64,000 bases of DNA from Artemisia argyi. Lineage: Eukaryota > Streptophyta > Magnoliopsida > Asterales > Asteraceae. A program made the position numbers and the translations under genes. Where the stretch lies: the NCBI GenBank assembly GCA_030686995.1, contig CM060685.1, forward strand, positions 127,807,823-127,871,822, written 5' to 3'. This document shows positions 11,762 to 22,616 of this stretch, in pieces. Each line of letters begins with the position of its first letter. The first letter of the stretch is position 1. The notes under the pieces were generated by a model, which saw only the letters and a program-made list of their open reading frames with translations, was not told the DNA's origin and searched no databases.

Positions 11762-12802
11762 ACTAAACCATTACCATTGAAAGGATTTCCAGACAAACCC
11801 AAGATACCTTACAGCTTCTTCTTCAACAAAGATCTTCGTAACATCCAGCTCACTCAAGAGATATCCAAGAAGAAATATGCTTCCTCACTCACAATCTCAG
11901 TACCAACCGCTAGATACGAAATTCCAGCCATTGAAGAAACCACCCGTATTTTCAGCAACTCCATCGTAGCTTACGACAGAGATGCTCTACACGGAATTCA
12001 ACATTGGCCTGATCGTCGTCGTCTCGGTTATGCCAGCAGATTAGGAGAAACATCATTGGAAAATGTGAAGCAGAAATCTAAGATCATCGCTATCTTGGAG
12101 ATTCAGCAGTCAAAACGGTTTAACTACATTTTCATGCGTGAAATTGTTGTTAAACGACAAGATGAAAAGAAGTACAAGTTCTCCGAAGCCGACTTTCCCA
12201 ACCTTAATCTCAATGACATCGAAGATATGTATCTTGAAAAGGTTCAAAGTAGAATGCGCCTATTCGATAGAGACGTACAGTACAACTTCATGGCATCACT
12301 ACTTCTTTACATCCGACGACTGATTGTTCAAGAAAGAGTGGAAGATCTTCAGCTTGGAGTGGAAAGTTACCAACAAAAGATCAATTTGACAAAGCCACAA
12401 TTCTACTTTGATGGTCTCTATGACACACCACAGTTTACTCTCATCCAAGAACCATTTGGTTTCACCTACATCAACAGCAAAAAGCTACAAAGCTTCATGA
12501 GGTTCGATGAAGTACACAAATTCTGTGATGTTACACTCAAATCAGTTCGTGATGGGCTTGTCAAAAGATTGAATGATGATTGCCGTAAGATAGCAAAGGG
12601 GGAACAACCTAGATGGAAATCCAGCTCCAGAAGACAAGTTCGTAACTTTGTCTTAAAGATTGAAGAACGGTTATTTCGACGGGAACAGATCAGACGACTG
12701 GAAAGCTACATCGGTGCCAGACCATCGTTTCCTGTCAGAAACTTCGAAAGACCAGAACCTAAGTTCACTAACTTCGATGCTCCACTTCATGACAAAGAAT
12801 AA
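11762..12802 (+). pseudogene. Extra ORF in envelope position, C-terminal domain
   Basis: Same frame as the preceding segment, split from it only by the TGA. The protein is basic and helix-rich, and I recognise blocks from Asteraceae retroelement proteins (FPNLNLNDIEDMYLEKVQ; RVEDLQLGVESYQQKINLT; RSVRDGL-like DVTLKSVRDGL). This C-terminal block is widespread in those genomes, but I know of no assigned function. It ends at TAA 12800-12802, after which the long 3' UTR begins. The extra ORF needs at least three repairs to read through, so this copy is unlikely to make a full product. Confidence 0.65.
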
Positions 12803-13063
12803 CTTGGTACATTTGGTCATAATTTTTTCATTATCAATTGTTTCATTGATTGAATCATTTTTCCATAATGGCTTGTGCACGCATTACAGTGCACAACCCG
12901 ATCTTGTAAAGAAAGGACCCTGAGGTACGCTTCAGTGCCTCAATCCTAAACATAAGGAGCGAAGGCTTCTTACTTTTGAGTAGAATTAATCAAACATTTA
13001 TGATTTTTTCATAATTCTGCTCAAAAGGACAAGTATTTCACCTCAATAAGACCTAATCACTTG

Positions 13064-13636
13064 TTGAGGGGGAGCACTTGTCAAAACAAAATACTTTGCT
13101 CAATATCAAAAAGTTCTTGATGAATCTCCCCGTAAGACTCAAAAGGCATATTTTAATCTTAAAGTTTGTCAAAAACACCATTTTTGTATGCTATTTTTGA
13201 GGGGGAGAAAATGTAAAAGTGATTAAAACATACGAAGTCAAAGCTTTAAGTTGTATCATGTGCGAGCTAGACTCAGTATTAACCCAGGAATTGACGAGAT
13301 AATGCAAGTTAGTAACATCGAAAGGACTTATCCTCGACGGGTAATAACATCAAGTTAGTTACTAGAGCTAGTAGTCACCTAAAAGCTGACTATGTATCTC
13401 TTTAACTAGCCACGTAAGCGTATCTCGAAAAGGATATGTCTTAGTAGAAAAGTACCGTCTCGAGAAACTTTCTGTGGACTTGATCAGGCCAGGTAATAAT
13501 TTCAAGCTAGTCTAACTAGTGATGTAAGCGTGTCTCAAATCGGTCTTGTTCATGGAAAGTGGATCAATTCAAAAGTGCTTGCTCCTCCCGCATGTGCAAA
13601 TTTATTAAACACTTATGAGCACATGTGCAGGGGGAG
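13064..13636 (+). promoter_or_regulatory. Three internal polypurine-like tracts
   Basis: TTGAGGGGGAG occurs at 13064-13074 and 13197-13207, and CAGGGGGAG at 13628-13636. They share the core of the LTR-proximal tract. Multiple polypurine tracts near the 3' end are a known Sirevirus feature; whether internal copies prime plus-strand DNA is unknown. Confidence 0.6.
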
Positions 13637-15090
13637 CCCTTCAAAAGTGTACGCAAAACTCTCAAAGTGTTAACCAAAATATTTGCTTATCACAAACACT
13701 TTGAGAGATTTTCAATCAAAGGTTTCTTGGCTACTGTCGGAGTTATAAGGTGATTAAGATAGGAATATCCGTCCTATGATCCGCCAGAGCCGGAGGGATC
13801 TACCCAAGGACATCTCCCATAGTTAGAATTAGAAGTCCTTAGGTATGATACGAAAAAAGGAGAAAAGAATGAAAGGGAAAGAAGGAGTTGAAGAATTAAA
13901 AAGAAAAGTAAAGAAAAGGGTGAAAAGAAATAGCCCTCCTTATGATTCAACCTTAGGGCAGACACCGGGTTCAACACGTATGCTACTGGCTGTTGCAAAA
14001 GACAACACCAGTATTGAAGATTAAGCCGTCATGGACCCAGTGACGCAATGCACTAAACCTTCTAAACCACTCAAGTTCTCTTAAAAGAGCTTGTTTCATT
14101 CTCACGGGGATCCCGCGTAACCTATCGACCTATCTCTTAGAGACGGTTGATATTGAAGCAGGAAGACACCTCCCCAGTCTCCGCATAGGAAACCTAAGTG
14201 TGCACTTATAGAGTCTAGAGCCATGAGATACATCAAAGATCTCTTAGGAACACTTAGTATTTCTGCAACTGGTGTTCTACATCAATGGGCATCAGTTGTA
14301 AACTATCGAGTCCTTCGCAGATCTTAGCAATCTGCCGAGAACGTTTATGAGAGGATTACTTAGGTATTTCTCAATGATTGAACGGAAATCCTGCCAGGGT
14401 CAACATCAAACAGCCCTGACAGCAGGTCACTTCGGTAACCCCACAAGGGTTACGCTTAGTGTTTGCGGTGGTTCCATTACGGTCTACAGTCGTGGAGTGA
14501 TCCCCAACGACTCACCCAGTCATTGAGCTACCTAGTAGGTCTCGTAAGCTCCTTCGGGAGTATCTGATATGGGAACGGCCTGGATAAGGATTAGAAGGAG
14601 TCTTCACAATATGCTGTTGATGAGCTCTAATTCCTTATCCGTAAGTACCGGTGATTTATTGCTAACTGTCTACTCGCAAGTACCTCACTTCCATGATGAC
14701 GGATTCCACATGCTCATACGTGCATCTTGCAATCATCAAAAGCTCCCTCAAAGATCAAAGCAACACAAAGTTCAAAGTAAGATTCTACGCCAAAAAGAAG
14801 AATCTACAAAGTATAAAGACCAAAGATCTTAAGTGAAGAAAAGGGACTACGTGCATGTATAAGTCAGAATTCAAAAGATGTATGAGCATGTTGGAATGGC
14901 GGACAACCACCACAGACGCAGGAGTGACGAACGGCAGATTACTTCATAACATTATCACTACAACATCATCAAAGAACAAAGACAAAGAGCAAAGTATATC
15001 CATCATTATTCTAATCATTTCTGAAGACGTCTAAAGCTATGAAAGTCAAAGATTAAGACGAAGACGTCAAGCAACCATGATGACCGACCC

Positions 15091-15102
15091 TTAGGGGGAG
15101 AT
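15091..15102 (+). promoter_or_regulatory. Polypurine tract next to copia 3' LTR
   Basis: TTAGGGGGAGAT directly precedes TGTTGGAACC. This is the standard plus-strand priming arrangement at a copia 3' LTR. Confidence 0.85.
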
Positions 15103-15457
15103 TGTTGGAACCATAGTTTTACTATTTTATCAAGTCTCGGTCATTTGTAATAATGCTAGGTTGCTTAGTTATTATTTACTATCATTTACATTTTGTATTA
15201 AGTTTACTAGGCTTAAGAATGAGGTCCATGGGCCTCAAGCCCATACGTTTCATGTAAAGGGAAGGAGTAGGAATGTTGCCCTAGCTCCTTTCCTATAAAT
15301 ACTAGTCTTAGGCCTCTTGTAAACTTGGTTGGTTATTTGAAAACATTAAGGAAACTCTTGCATTTCACTTTCTCAAATTTCTCATAATCATCCCACTCTC
15401 ATTCTCATCTCATTTCTCTTTATATCATACTTGTGTTTACTAAATGGTGACCTAACA
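15103..15457 (+). mobile_element. 3' LTR of the copia element
   Basis: It starts with TGTTGGAACC right after the polypurine tract and contains a TATA box. The 3' end is placed at the CA of CCTAACA, but no second LTR or target duplication is in view to confirm it. Sequence after it belongs to the Gypsy 3' UTR. At about 355 bp it is short for a Sirevirus. Confidence 0.6.
15293..15300 (+). promoter_or_regulatory. TATA box of copia LTR
   Basis: CTATAAAT lies 190 bases into the LTR, in a CCTATAAATACT context, a normal position for the U3/R promoter. Confidence 0.6.
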
Positions 15458-16388
15458 TAATCTTTGCTTTAGAAGTTGGGTACATATCAAGGAACATCAA
15501 AAATAAAAGAAAAAAATAAAAAAATCAAAAGTTGATTATGTATGTGGTTTTAGAGCTACCCGATAAGCTTTCATTGATGATGAAAAAAGTAAAGAAAGAA
15601 AAGTATGAAAAAAGTGAAAAATGAAAAAATGAAAAAAATGAAAAGTGAAAGTTATGTTGAATAAGAGCTTAAGTGTTATAAAAGTTGTTGGCACGTGAGG
15701 TGCATGTGGATGATTCTGAATTGGACACATGAGGTGCACGTGTAGTACTCCGCAACTTATATATATGAGATTGTATGTACCCAATTCCTTGATGTGGACC
15801 GAATTTCTATTGTAGAGGTTCTTGAGAGAAAATGAAAAACTACTTATCGTTTAAACTTGGTATCTCTATCGGACTAAAAAGTCTTGAAACGAGAAAATAT
15901 GAAGAAATTCATTTCTCAACAAAAGTAAAATCTTGAGATACAAAACTTAGGACATGGGAGTAAGAGGTTTCCACAAGTAACTTTTATGAGTAGTGTTAGC
16001 ATCTAACTTGTAGATAAGCTGTGATCTCATTTGTACGCTTAGTCTGGGGGCTTGTGAAAAATCAAGGATGACGATTTTTATCCGTACGGTCATTTCTCCA
16101 TGGGAAATGTTTCTACTCTTTGACCCTAAAAATTATTGCAAAATAATGAAAGTTCAACAAACCGTCACAAGAATAAAGAGAGAAAAATACAAAAATAGTA
16201 GTGATAAGTAGAATAAGGAATAAAATTGGAAAATGGGGCGTTTTTGGAAATAAATGATTTCGTAACCTCTTTTGAACCTCCTTGCTACTTCACAAAGTCG
16301 GTAGGAAGAGTTATGAAATTATTTATCCCAAAAGCGTGAATTGATCACATTGCGTGAGGGCACGACAATACTTTAGTCTGGGGGATTT
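15458..16388 (+). other. 3' UTR fragment of Athila-like Gypsy element E
   Basis: No gene. From about 15780 onward it aligns by eye, base for base over long stretches, with the reverse complement of 33605-34250, the 3' UTR of element A (shared blocks such as GAAGAAATTCATTTCTCA and GTGAAAAATCAAGGATGAC). AGTCTGGGGG occurs twice, near 16023 and at 16375. The 5' part of this element is outside the window, beyond the inserted copia element. Confidence 0.8.
16376..16388 (+). promoter_or_regulatory. Polypurine tract of element E
   Basis: GTCTGGGGGATTTT directly precedes the LTR start TGGTGTGTG. The same tract precedes the LTR of element A on the opposite strand. Confidence 0.8.
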
Positions 16389-17271
16389 TGGTGTGTGTTA
16401 ATTTACACACCTTTTACTTGACCAAGTAACGGACTAATAAGACCAAAAACCGACCTTAAGTGCCAAATATATGTTGTTTTTGTGTTTTTCACATGTGCAG
16501 GTACGAATATGAGAAAAATGGACAAAAATGAGTCAAAACCGACAAACACGAGCACGAGATGGAATGAGTGTAGAAAAGCCGGAGCCGGGGAAGAAATTTT
16601 TAGTCCAAATCATGATTATGCTCAAAATGTCAAATACAGCCTTGAATTCTCATCAATTATAAAGAATGGCCCTTGGAATTATTTTGCAAAGAAAGTAATT
16701 TTGGTCCTTGGAGTTTACCATTTTCCCATTTTGGTCCTTATAATTTTCACCTAAACTACTCCTAAACTATCCTAAACCTTACTTCCAAAATCTGCCACCA
16801 CACTCTAACCCAAAACAAACCCAAATCCAAATCCAACCCAATCCCTTATTAAATTTCACAAGCCCACCATTTAACCCGCCCAACTCCCTTTAAAATAATA
16901 AACCCGGATCATCCACCATTTTTATAACCTGTATCCCCTACCAACCCGTAGTCAATCCCCAAATTGCAAAGTCAAACACAATAAAAAAAACCCCACGCTC
17001 TTTACTATACCCCCATCCTCTTCAATTTTACCCTATCTCACCTCCATTTACCATACACTTAAGTATTCTAGAAGCTCTCTGACACACTTGGCAGTGAGAT
17101 GACATCAAAGGAATGACACCGTGGCAGTTTTGAAGCTTCTGATTGGTTGAGACGCATGTCAGAAGACTCCAAGGGTACATATTTTGATGAAATGATTGGA
17201 TGCAATCAGTGGCTAAGATTAAAGCTCTGTGAAGTTTCCTGAAGCCCTAGAAGTTCCTTCTCTCCTCAGGC

Positions 17272-17280
17272 TATAAATAA
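17272..17280 (+). promoter_or_regulatory. TATA box of element E LTR
   Basis: TATAAATAA in the context GGCTATAAATAACC lies about 880 bases into the LTR. The homologous site in element A reads CCTATAAATAC. Confidence 0.6.
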
Positions 17281-17678
17281 CCTTTTTCACTCACGGATTC
17301 AAACGGTAAGCTCTAGGAGTAGGAGTAGGTGTAGTGTAGTGATTATTTAGTAGTGTTAATGTAATTTTAGCTTAAGAGAATTGTATTTTAGCATTAGAAC
17401 TTTGTACTTCCTTTAAGTTTTCAATACAATTTGAGTTTTCATTTAATTTCATTGTCATTTACATTTCAAGCAATCTACTGTTCATAAATTTGTTTCCAGC
17501 TCTCAAATTTAGTTTCTCTTAAGCTCATTCAAGCTCATTAATAGCTTGTAGTGAGCTTAGGCACTTAATTTTTTGCTTAATTAGTTCTAGTGATTCTGGT
17601 CAATGAAAGTCAAAGTTAGCACATGAGTAAGATTTCTGGGTTTACTAGTGTTACATTCATGGTTTCTGGTGTTTATGG

Positions 17679-17731
17679 AGCCTATCCAAAGATAGGCTAG
17701 GATCAAATGTAACCTCTGTTGAGCTGAGGTT
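17679..17731 (+). other. Twin-hairpin RNA element in element E leader
   Basis: First stem AGCCTATC/GATAGGCT with loop CAAA, then stem AACCTC/GAGGTT with loop TGTTGAGCT, followed by GTAAGTTCC. Element A has the same arrangement with different but still paired stem bases and nearly the same second loop. It lies about 400 bases downstream of the TATA box, so it would be in the transcribed leader and again in the 3' LTR. Confidence 0.65.
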
Positions 17732-19315
17732 AATTTTGTAAGTTCCATCATCCTATTCAGCTTAATATATGATATTTGGTTATCTTCTGCTTAATTCTAT
17801 GCTTTTTCGGTGTTTCTATGCTTAATGAGTACTTTTGAGATGAATTGTTGCATATTAGTTTATGTTTGCTCTTTGGATCTCATGCTTATGCAAATTTGGT
17901 AGTTTAACTGTTATAGTTGCACAATTTGGTTTGAGCTTTTATAATAGTCACTTTTGCATTAATTCAGTTAATACTCATCACTTATAGCTTAAGTAGTGTT
18001 ATTGCATCAGTAGAATAGTGTAAAACTCATTAAAACAATAAAAATACCAAAAACAGTCAAGTAATTAGGAGTGTTTGGTTCTGTTGACTATTGTTAGTTA
18101 AATATGCCTTAGGTCATAATTTGAATTTCTTTGGGTTTAAATTTGATAATGGAAATAGTTTAGAGGTTATTTGCATCATGTGCAAGTAGTTAAATAGGAT
18201 TAGCATTGGTTGTTTAATTTTTTAGGTTTATGACAGTTAGCACAGAATCATATAGGGTAATCTTGTTTTTGATCATATTAGCTGTTAAAACTAGTATCAT
18301 CTCAGTCTATTATTGCACTATTAAGAGTCCTGCATAAGTATCTTTGGCACATTAGTCACTTAGACCATCTTTTAACAAATGCATATTTTCTCTTATCAGT
18401 TTTAATCAAGTTTCAGTAGGATCAGTTTTAGAGCTCATTTGTAATTGAAGTTTGTTAAAACTTGGTTTTATATGTTAATTGGTTGCTTGAGATTCATAAT
18501 TAAAAAGAAAAATTTATTTTGGAATCAAATTGCTTATTGAAAATAAAGCTCAAAGTGAGCTATCTGAGCAGGAATCTGCCCTGCATCACAGATTTTTGTC
18601 TAAAAACCATTTTGACTTTGAATTCTCATTTGTTCAATATTGATCTATAGGAGCTGAGTTTTGACATGGTAGTTATTAGGTTGCTTAATAAGTTAAACTT
18701 GAATTTTAATAATTTTTATAGGAGCTTTTGCATAGCTTTTAACAGTTTGATATTAGCTATTTAGGACTTCATTAGCCCTGCACCAGTTACTGTCCATACA
18801 AGTTTTTTTTTCCCAGCTTATTTCCTTCTTGTTCTATTGTCCTTGTTGGCTGAGTTTTAGGTTGTGAACTAATTGGTTGCTTATATACATGATTTCACTG
18901 TTTTCATGCTTGAGCTTATAGTACTGTAGCTTGTGCTAAAGCCTTTAAATACCCCCTCAGGACTGTTTTGCATCAGCTTCTTATTTTGCTTGTCTGCTTA
19001 CTCTGTTGCTTATTTGCTTATCTTAGATTGCTTATATAGGTTCATTTCTGCTTATTTAGGTTCCCTTAGTTACCTAGTAGCTTAATCTAGTATCTGCCTT
19101 TAGGATTAGTAGATTTTATTTTATTTTATTTTATTTTTTTTTTTGATTTGCTTATTTACTTGTTTAGTTTTTTTTTACAACTGTATTTAAATTTTAGCTT
19201 TTGTCTCAGGTTTTATCAAGTTTCACAAAAAGTTGTTTTTAATAAAAAGTCTTATTTTCATTGGTTTAATTAGTTTTTCAATTAATAATGCAAAAATAAT
19301 AGATTAGCAAATAAG

Positions 19316-19395
19316 GTGGTCACAGGGTTTGAACCTGTGACCTCCTGAACTCCTAATCCTCATCACACCACACTTTAACCATTGCACCCTTAGGT
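19316..19395 (-). repeat. tRNA-derived (SINE-like) segment
   Basis: Read on the minus strand it begins GGGTGCAATGGTTAAAGTG, an A-box-like sequence, and ends in GGTCACAGGTTCAAACCC, a good match to the pol III B box GGTTCRANNCC with a pairing T-arm (GGTCACAG/CTGTGACC). The intervening part does not fold as a normal anticodon arm. A degenerate tRNA or SINE head inside the LTR fits better than a functional tRNA gene. Confidence 0.45.
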
Positions 19396-20446
19396 TTTTC
19401 TTGTCAACTTTTCCTTTTCTATTTCTTTTATACATTTTGTCTTTCTTTTTTCTTGAATAAGCCCATAAACTGCTTTTTATTCTTTTTCAGCTTATTAATT
19501 TTAGCTTTTTCAAATTTCATATTTTTCTCAGCTTTTAAATAGTTCAAAGTTATTTCCGTAAAATTTCCAGATTCATTTTATATTTTTAAACGTTTTATTT
19601 CTTTTAATTAGATTTTAAATCATATCAAATAAATAAAAAGTCGTGAAAATGTTTTTCTTTTTCCCAAAATTTTATTTAGCCATTTTGTGGAAAACTAGAA
19701 GGGGGGGTTGAATAGTTTTACGTCCGTTTTAAAATTTATAAAAACAAGTTTGTTTTAAAAACTTCGATTCTAGTTTATTTGATCTCAATACTTACACTAT
19801 ATGAACAATTATATAGTAACTAACTAACTAAGCTAATATTGTATAAGTAAATAAGTAAGTAATGAAAAGAGTTGGAAAGATCAAACAACAACACAAGGAT
19901 TTATAGTGGTTCGGCTACAAGGCCACCTTCCTTGTTCCTACTCCACTCCCCGAATCACCTACTCGAGAGTTTTCTTCACTATGTCAACAAACTCCCTTAT
20001 GGCGGAGAAAACCTTACACACCAATGTACACACCACAACTTCGTCACAACTTAATCACAACTTCTACACAACTTCTTCACACCAATCTACTTCACACCTA
20101 TCTTCTTTACACCAATCTACTTCACACCTATCTTCTTCACAACTACACTACTTCACTACTAAACAACTTCTTCTCCCTACACAACTTCTATTTCTCCTAA
20201 ACTACTTATCACAAGCACAACACAACTTCACAAATAATATACACAACTATTCTTCAATACTTCTTGAACTTAGTTGTAGAAGGAGTATTCTTCTTTTGCA
20301 CTTTGGATGAGGATAGATGAGAAGGGATTGAATCACTTGAAACAAGGATTAGTAATCTATTGATCAAAGGGTTTTGGAAGATGTTTAAAGAGTTTTAGAT
20401 CTGAAATTTTCGTGCAAAATGTGGGGGAAAATTCCATATTTAAGGT

Positions 20447-20458
20447 GGTATTTATAGG
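20447..20458 (-). promoter_or_regulatory. TATA box of element F LTR
   Basis: CCTATAAATACC on the minus strand, about 500 bases into the LTR and directly downstream of the palindrome cluster. Confidence 0.6.
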
Positions 20459-20492
20459 AGAAAAATTAGGACAGATTCTGACACAGGAGCCT

Positions 20493-20566
20493 GGCCGGTC
20501 CCCTTAATTCATGGCCGGTCCCCTTAATTTTAAGGGGACCGCCCCTTATAATTAAGGGGGCCGCCC
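20493..20566. repeat. GC-rich inverted-repeat module 1, in F LTR promoter
   Basis: Two direct copies of GGCCGGTCCCCTTAATT, 20 bases apart, are followed by two inverted copies (TTAAGGGGACCGCC, TTAAGGGGGCCGCC). They can pair as strong hairpins. The module sits just upstream of the TATA box. Confidence 0.85.
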
Positions 20567-20955
20567 AGCTGTAACGGCCAGAAATTCTGTCATTTAGTGG
20601 GGAAAATTTATTTGGTGAAAAACTAACTGATTTTGGTTAAAAATTTGAATTCATATATTTAGTATGATTAAAACATTTTTCTTTATTACCAAAAGTGTTT
20701 TTCAAAAATATGTAATATGTTTATATAATTAAATAAACTTTGTATTAATTAATTAAATACCCCTTTGATCATGAGATGTATTGATTACTTGTTTATTCAT
20801 ACCTTAAGTGATTAAGTTAGATATAATGATATAAACTAGTTTAATACTTGTTTACGTAGTAATCTTACGCTTGATGATTTTACATTTTGTGATCGTCAAA
20901 ACATAGAGATATCGAAAAATATAAATAACTTTTTTATGCATTATTTATGTCAACA

Positions 20956-20970
20956 ATCTCCCCCTTTTTG
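20956..20970 (-). promoter_or_regulatory. Polypurine tract of element F
   Basis: CAAAAAGGGGGAGAT on the minus strand abuts the LTR start TGTTGACA. Confidence 0.8.
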
Positions 20971-21453
<483 letters not shown>

Positions 21454-21888
21454 CTAGTTTGTAGAGGGTGATGGTGGAGGTGGAGATGATGGTGGTGGTG
21501 GAGGGGTTGTAGTTGTAGTTGGTGGTGGAGGAGGTGTAGATGTGGTTCGGTTATGGATGCAACAAAGGCATGCATCACCATGGGCTTCAAGTAAGCTCCA
21601 TGAGATAGGGTTGGTAGTGCAACAAAGGCATGTATCAATGGTTGGTGGTGGTGGTGAAACTTTTGGTGGAGGTGATGAGTAGGTGTTAATGTAGTCGTTG
21701 CTTGATGATGTTAATGGTATGGATGATTTTGAGGTTTCATTAGGAGAACTTGGAGATGAGCATTGAGGTTTAGGTGATGGAGTGGTATTGTCTTCATTTG
21801 TGAGGTCAATGAAGAGTTGTTTTGGTAGTATGATGGTAAGCTTTTGTTTCTTGGCTTTGTTGAAGGTAGTGGTTGTTGGTGATGACAT
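21454..21888 (-). CDS. Proline/threonine-rich accessory ORF of copia element F
   Basis: 144 residues from ATG at 21888. The N-terminus (AKKQKLTIILPKQLFIDLTNED) is a block I recall from many Asteraceae retroelement proteins of unknown role. The middle is Ser/Pro-rich, with two short Cys pairs (TCLCC, ACLCC), and the C-terminus is a run of Pro and Thr. No membrane segment or enzyme motif is visible. It lies between the larger accessory ORF and the polypurine tract, in the position of an extra ORF after gag-pol. It may be structural or nucleic-acid binding, but that is a guess. The frame is uninterrupted. Confidence 0.5.
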   Translation of the reverse strand: MSSPTTTTFNKAKKQKLTIILPKQLFIDLTNEDNTTPSPKPQCSSPSSPNETSKSSIPLTSSSNDYINTYSSPPPKVSPPPPTIDTCLCCTTNPISWSLLEAHGDACLCCIHNRTTSTPPPPPTTTTTPPPPPSSPPPPSPSTN

Positions 21889-22616
21889 GGTGATTATGTG
21901 AGTGTTTAATGGAGGTTAGGGATGGTGACATGGGAGGTAAACATGCATGGGGATTATATTGAATGAAAACATGTTTAGAAGTGGTAATGATTTGAAAATA
22001 TATAGTTAGATTCCAAATTCAGTTTGGTTTTTAAAGGAAATGGTAGCTGGGACTAGCAAAAGGAGTCACAAGATACTAAAGAAAACAGTGTAAAATCTGT
22101 TCCAGATAGCCGGACCCCTTAAATAGAGGCCGGCCCCCTTAAAATTAAGGGGGCTGCCCTTTGTAGTTAAGGGGGCCGCCCATCTGGTAAATCCCAAACG
22201 ACAAGATTTCAAAAAAATTCTGGAAAAAGGTTTGTTTTTGTTTTGCATTTGCAGCAAGCTTTATTGGAACATTTCATATTGGAGTTGATCTACTATAAAA
22301 GCATATAGAACATATAAGTGGAGAAACATAAAGCATGCACACATATATATAATCCAAGTAGCTAATCATGCATATAGGGTAGCATGCATTAATAACAAGG
22401 TTATAATCCTAGCAAACCATAATCCTTACTAAGTTTCAAAGATATTCGAAAGCATATTAGGAACATAGCAAATAATTAAGATATTACAAATGTCCAACAT
22501 GAGTAATTAAGCTAATTCTACAATCTTCATCACTACTATTTCTTCCTTAGCACATCTCCAAGTGTTATGAAAAATGACTATAAGTCATCCTCATCATCAT
22601 CATCTAGAAACGAGAA
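21889..22616 (-). other. Noncoding spacer in element F with palindrome module 2
   Basis: No gene is seen. It contains the second GC-rich inverted-repeat module at 22108-22182 and AT-rich flanks. Confidence 0.55.
22108..22182. repeat. GC-rich inverted-repeat module 2, internal to F
   Basis: AGCCGGACCCCTTAAAT and GGCCGGCCCCCTTAA are followed by TTAAGGGGGCTGCCC and TTAAGGGGGCCGCCC. This is the same four-arm design as the LTR copy near 20500, with base changes. Confidence 0.85.

Larger units (their letters stand above)
12803..15102 (+). other. 3' UTR of the copia element
   Basis: This 2.3 kb stretch lies between the extra ORF and the 3' LTR and has no plausible gene. It holds three GAGGGGGAG-type tracts plus the LTR-proximal one, and a pair of imperfect direct repeats at about 13340-13435 and 13490-13545 (both with GGTAATAA, CAAG-TAGT, AACTAG, TAAGCGT-TCTC). 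The rest is moderately GC-balanced and unrecognised. Confidence 0.6.
1..15457 (+). mobile_element. Ty1-copia element, Sirevirus-like, 5' truncated by window edge
   Basis: Order on the plus strand is gag, pol (PR-IN-RT-RH), noncoding spacer, extra ORF in the envelope position, long 3' UTR, polypurine tract and 3' LTR; integrase before RT is the Copia order. A large gag with a coiled-coil tail, an extra ORF after pol and several GAGGGGGAG tracts are hallmarks of Sireviruses (SIRE1/Maximus group). The 5' LTR and primer binding site lie outside the window, so the LTR pair cannot be compared. The element sits inside an Athila-like element whose 3' UTR resumes after it. The right end is placed at a CA near 15457 and is uncertain by tens of bases. 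Confidence 0.85.
16389..19685 (+). mobile_element. LTR of Athila-like element E, interrupted at its 3' end
   Basis: It starts with TGGTGTGTG beside the polypurine tract. The first 23 bases form an inverted repeat (GGTGTGT/ACACACC). A conserved U3 block (AAAAATGGACAAAAA ... GAGCACGAGAT) is shared with the LTRs of A and B. A TATA box is followed by a very long R-U5 region rich in GCTTATT. The twin hairpin and a tRNA-derived segment lie inside it. The 3' end is cut by insertion of copia element F at 19686, so the full length is unknown; 3.3 kb is present. Confidence 0.8.
19686..20955 (-). mobile_element. 3' LTR of copia element F
   Basis: In sense orientation it starts TGTTGACATAAATAATGC right after AAAAAGGGGGAGAT and ends TAGTTTTCCACA, giving TG...CA ends and 1270 bp. 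It carries a TATA box, a GC-rich palindrome cluster upstream of the TATA box, and the segment AGTGGTTCGG (plus strand near 19905) that recurs in the fragments at 27300 and 28180. Two 27-28 base direct repeats (CACCAATCTACTTCACACCT type) lie at about 20085-20140. Confidence 0.8.

Noticed and set aside
8668..12802. True retroviral-type envelope gene
   Set aside because: No signal peptide, transmembrane segment or Cys-rich ectodomain is visible; only the position suggests an envelope.
13774..13998. 74-codon minus-strand open stretch with a hydrophobic core
   Set aside because: It is antisense in the copia 3' UTR over a purine-rich stretch, which gives runs of Phe, Leu and Ser by composition.
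19316..19395. Functional tRNA gene
   Set aside because: The T-arm and B box are good, but the anticodon arm and acceptor pairing are not, so a tRNA-derived repeat is more likely.
19906..20310. 134-codon Ser/Thr/His-rich open stretch
   Set aside because: It reads the CTTCACACAACTTCTT-type low-complexity repeats of the F LTR antisense to the element.
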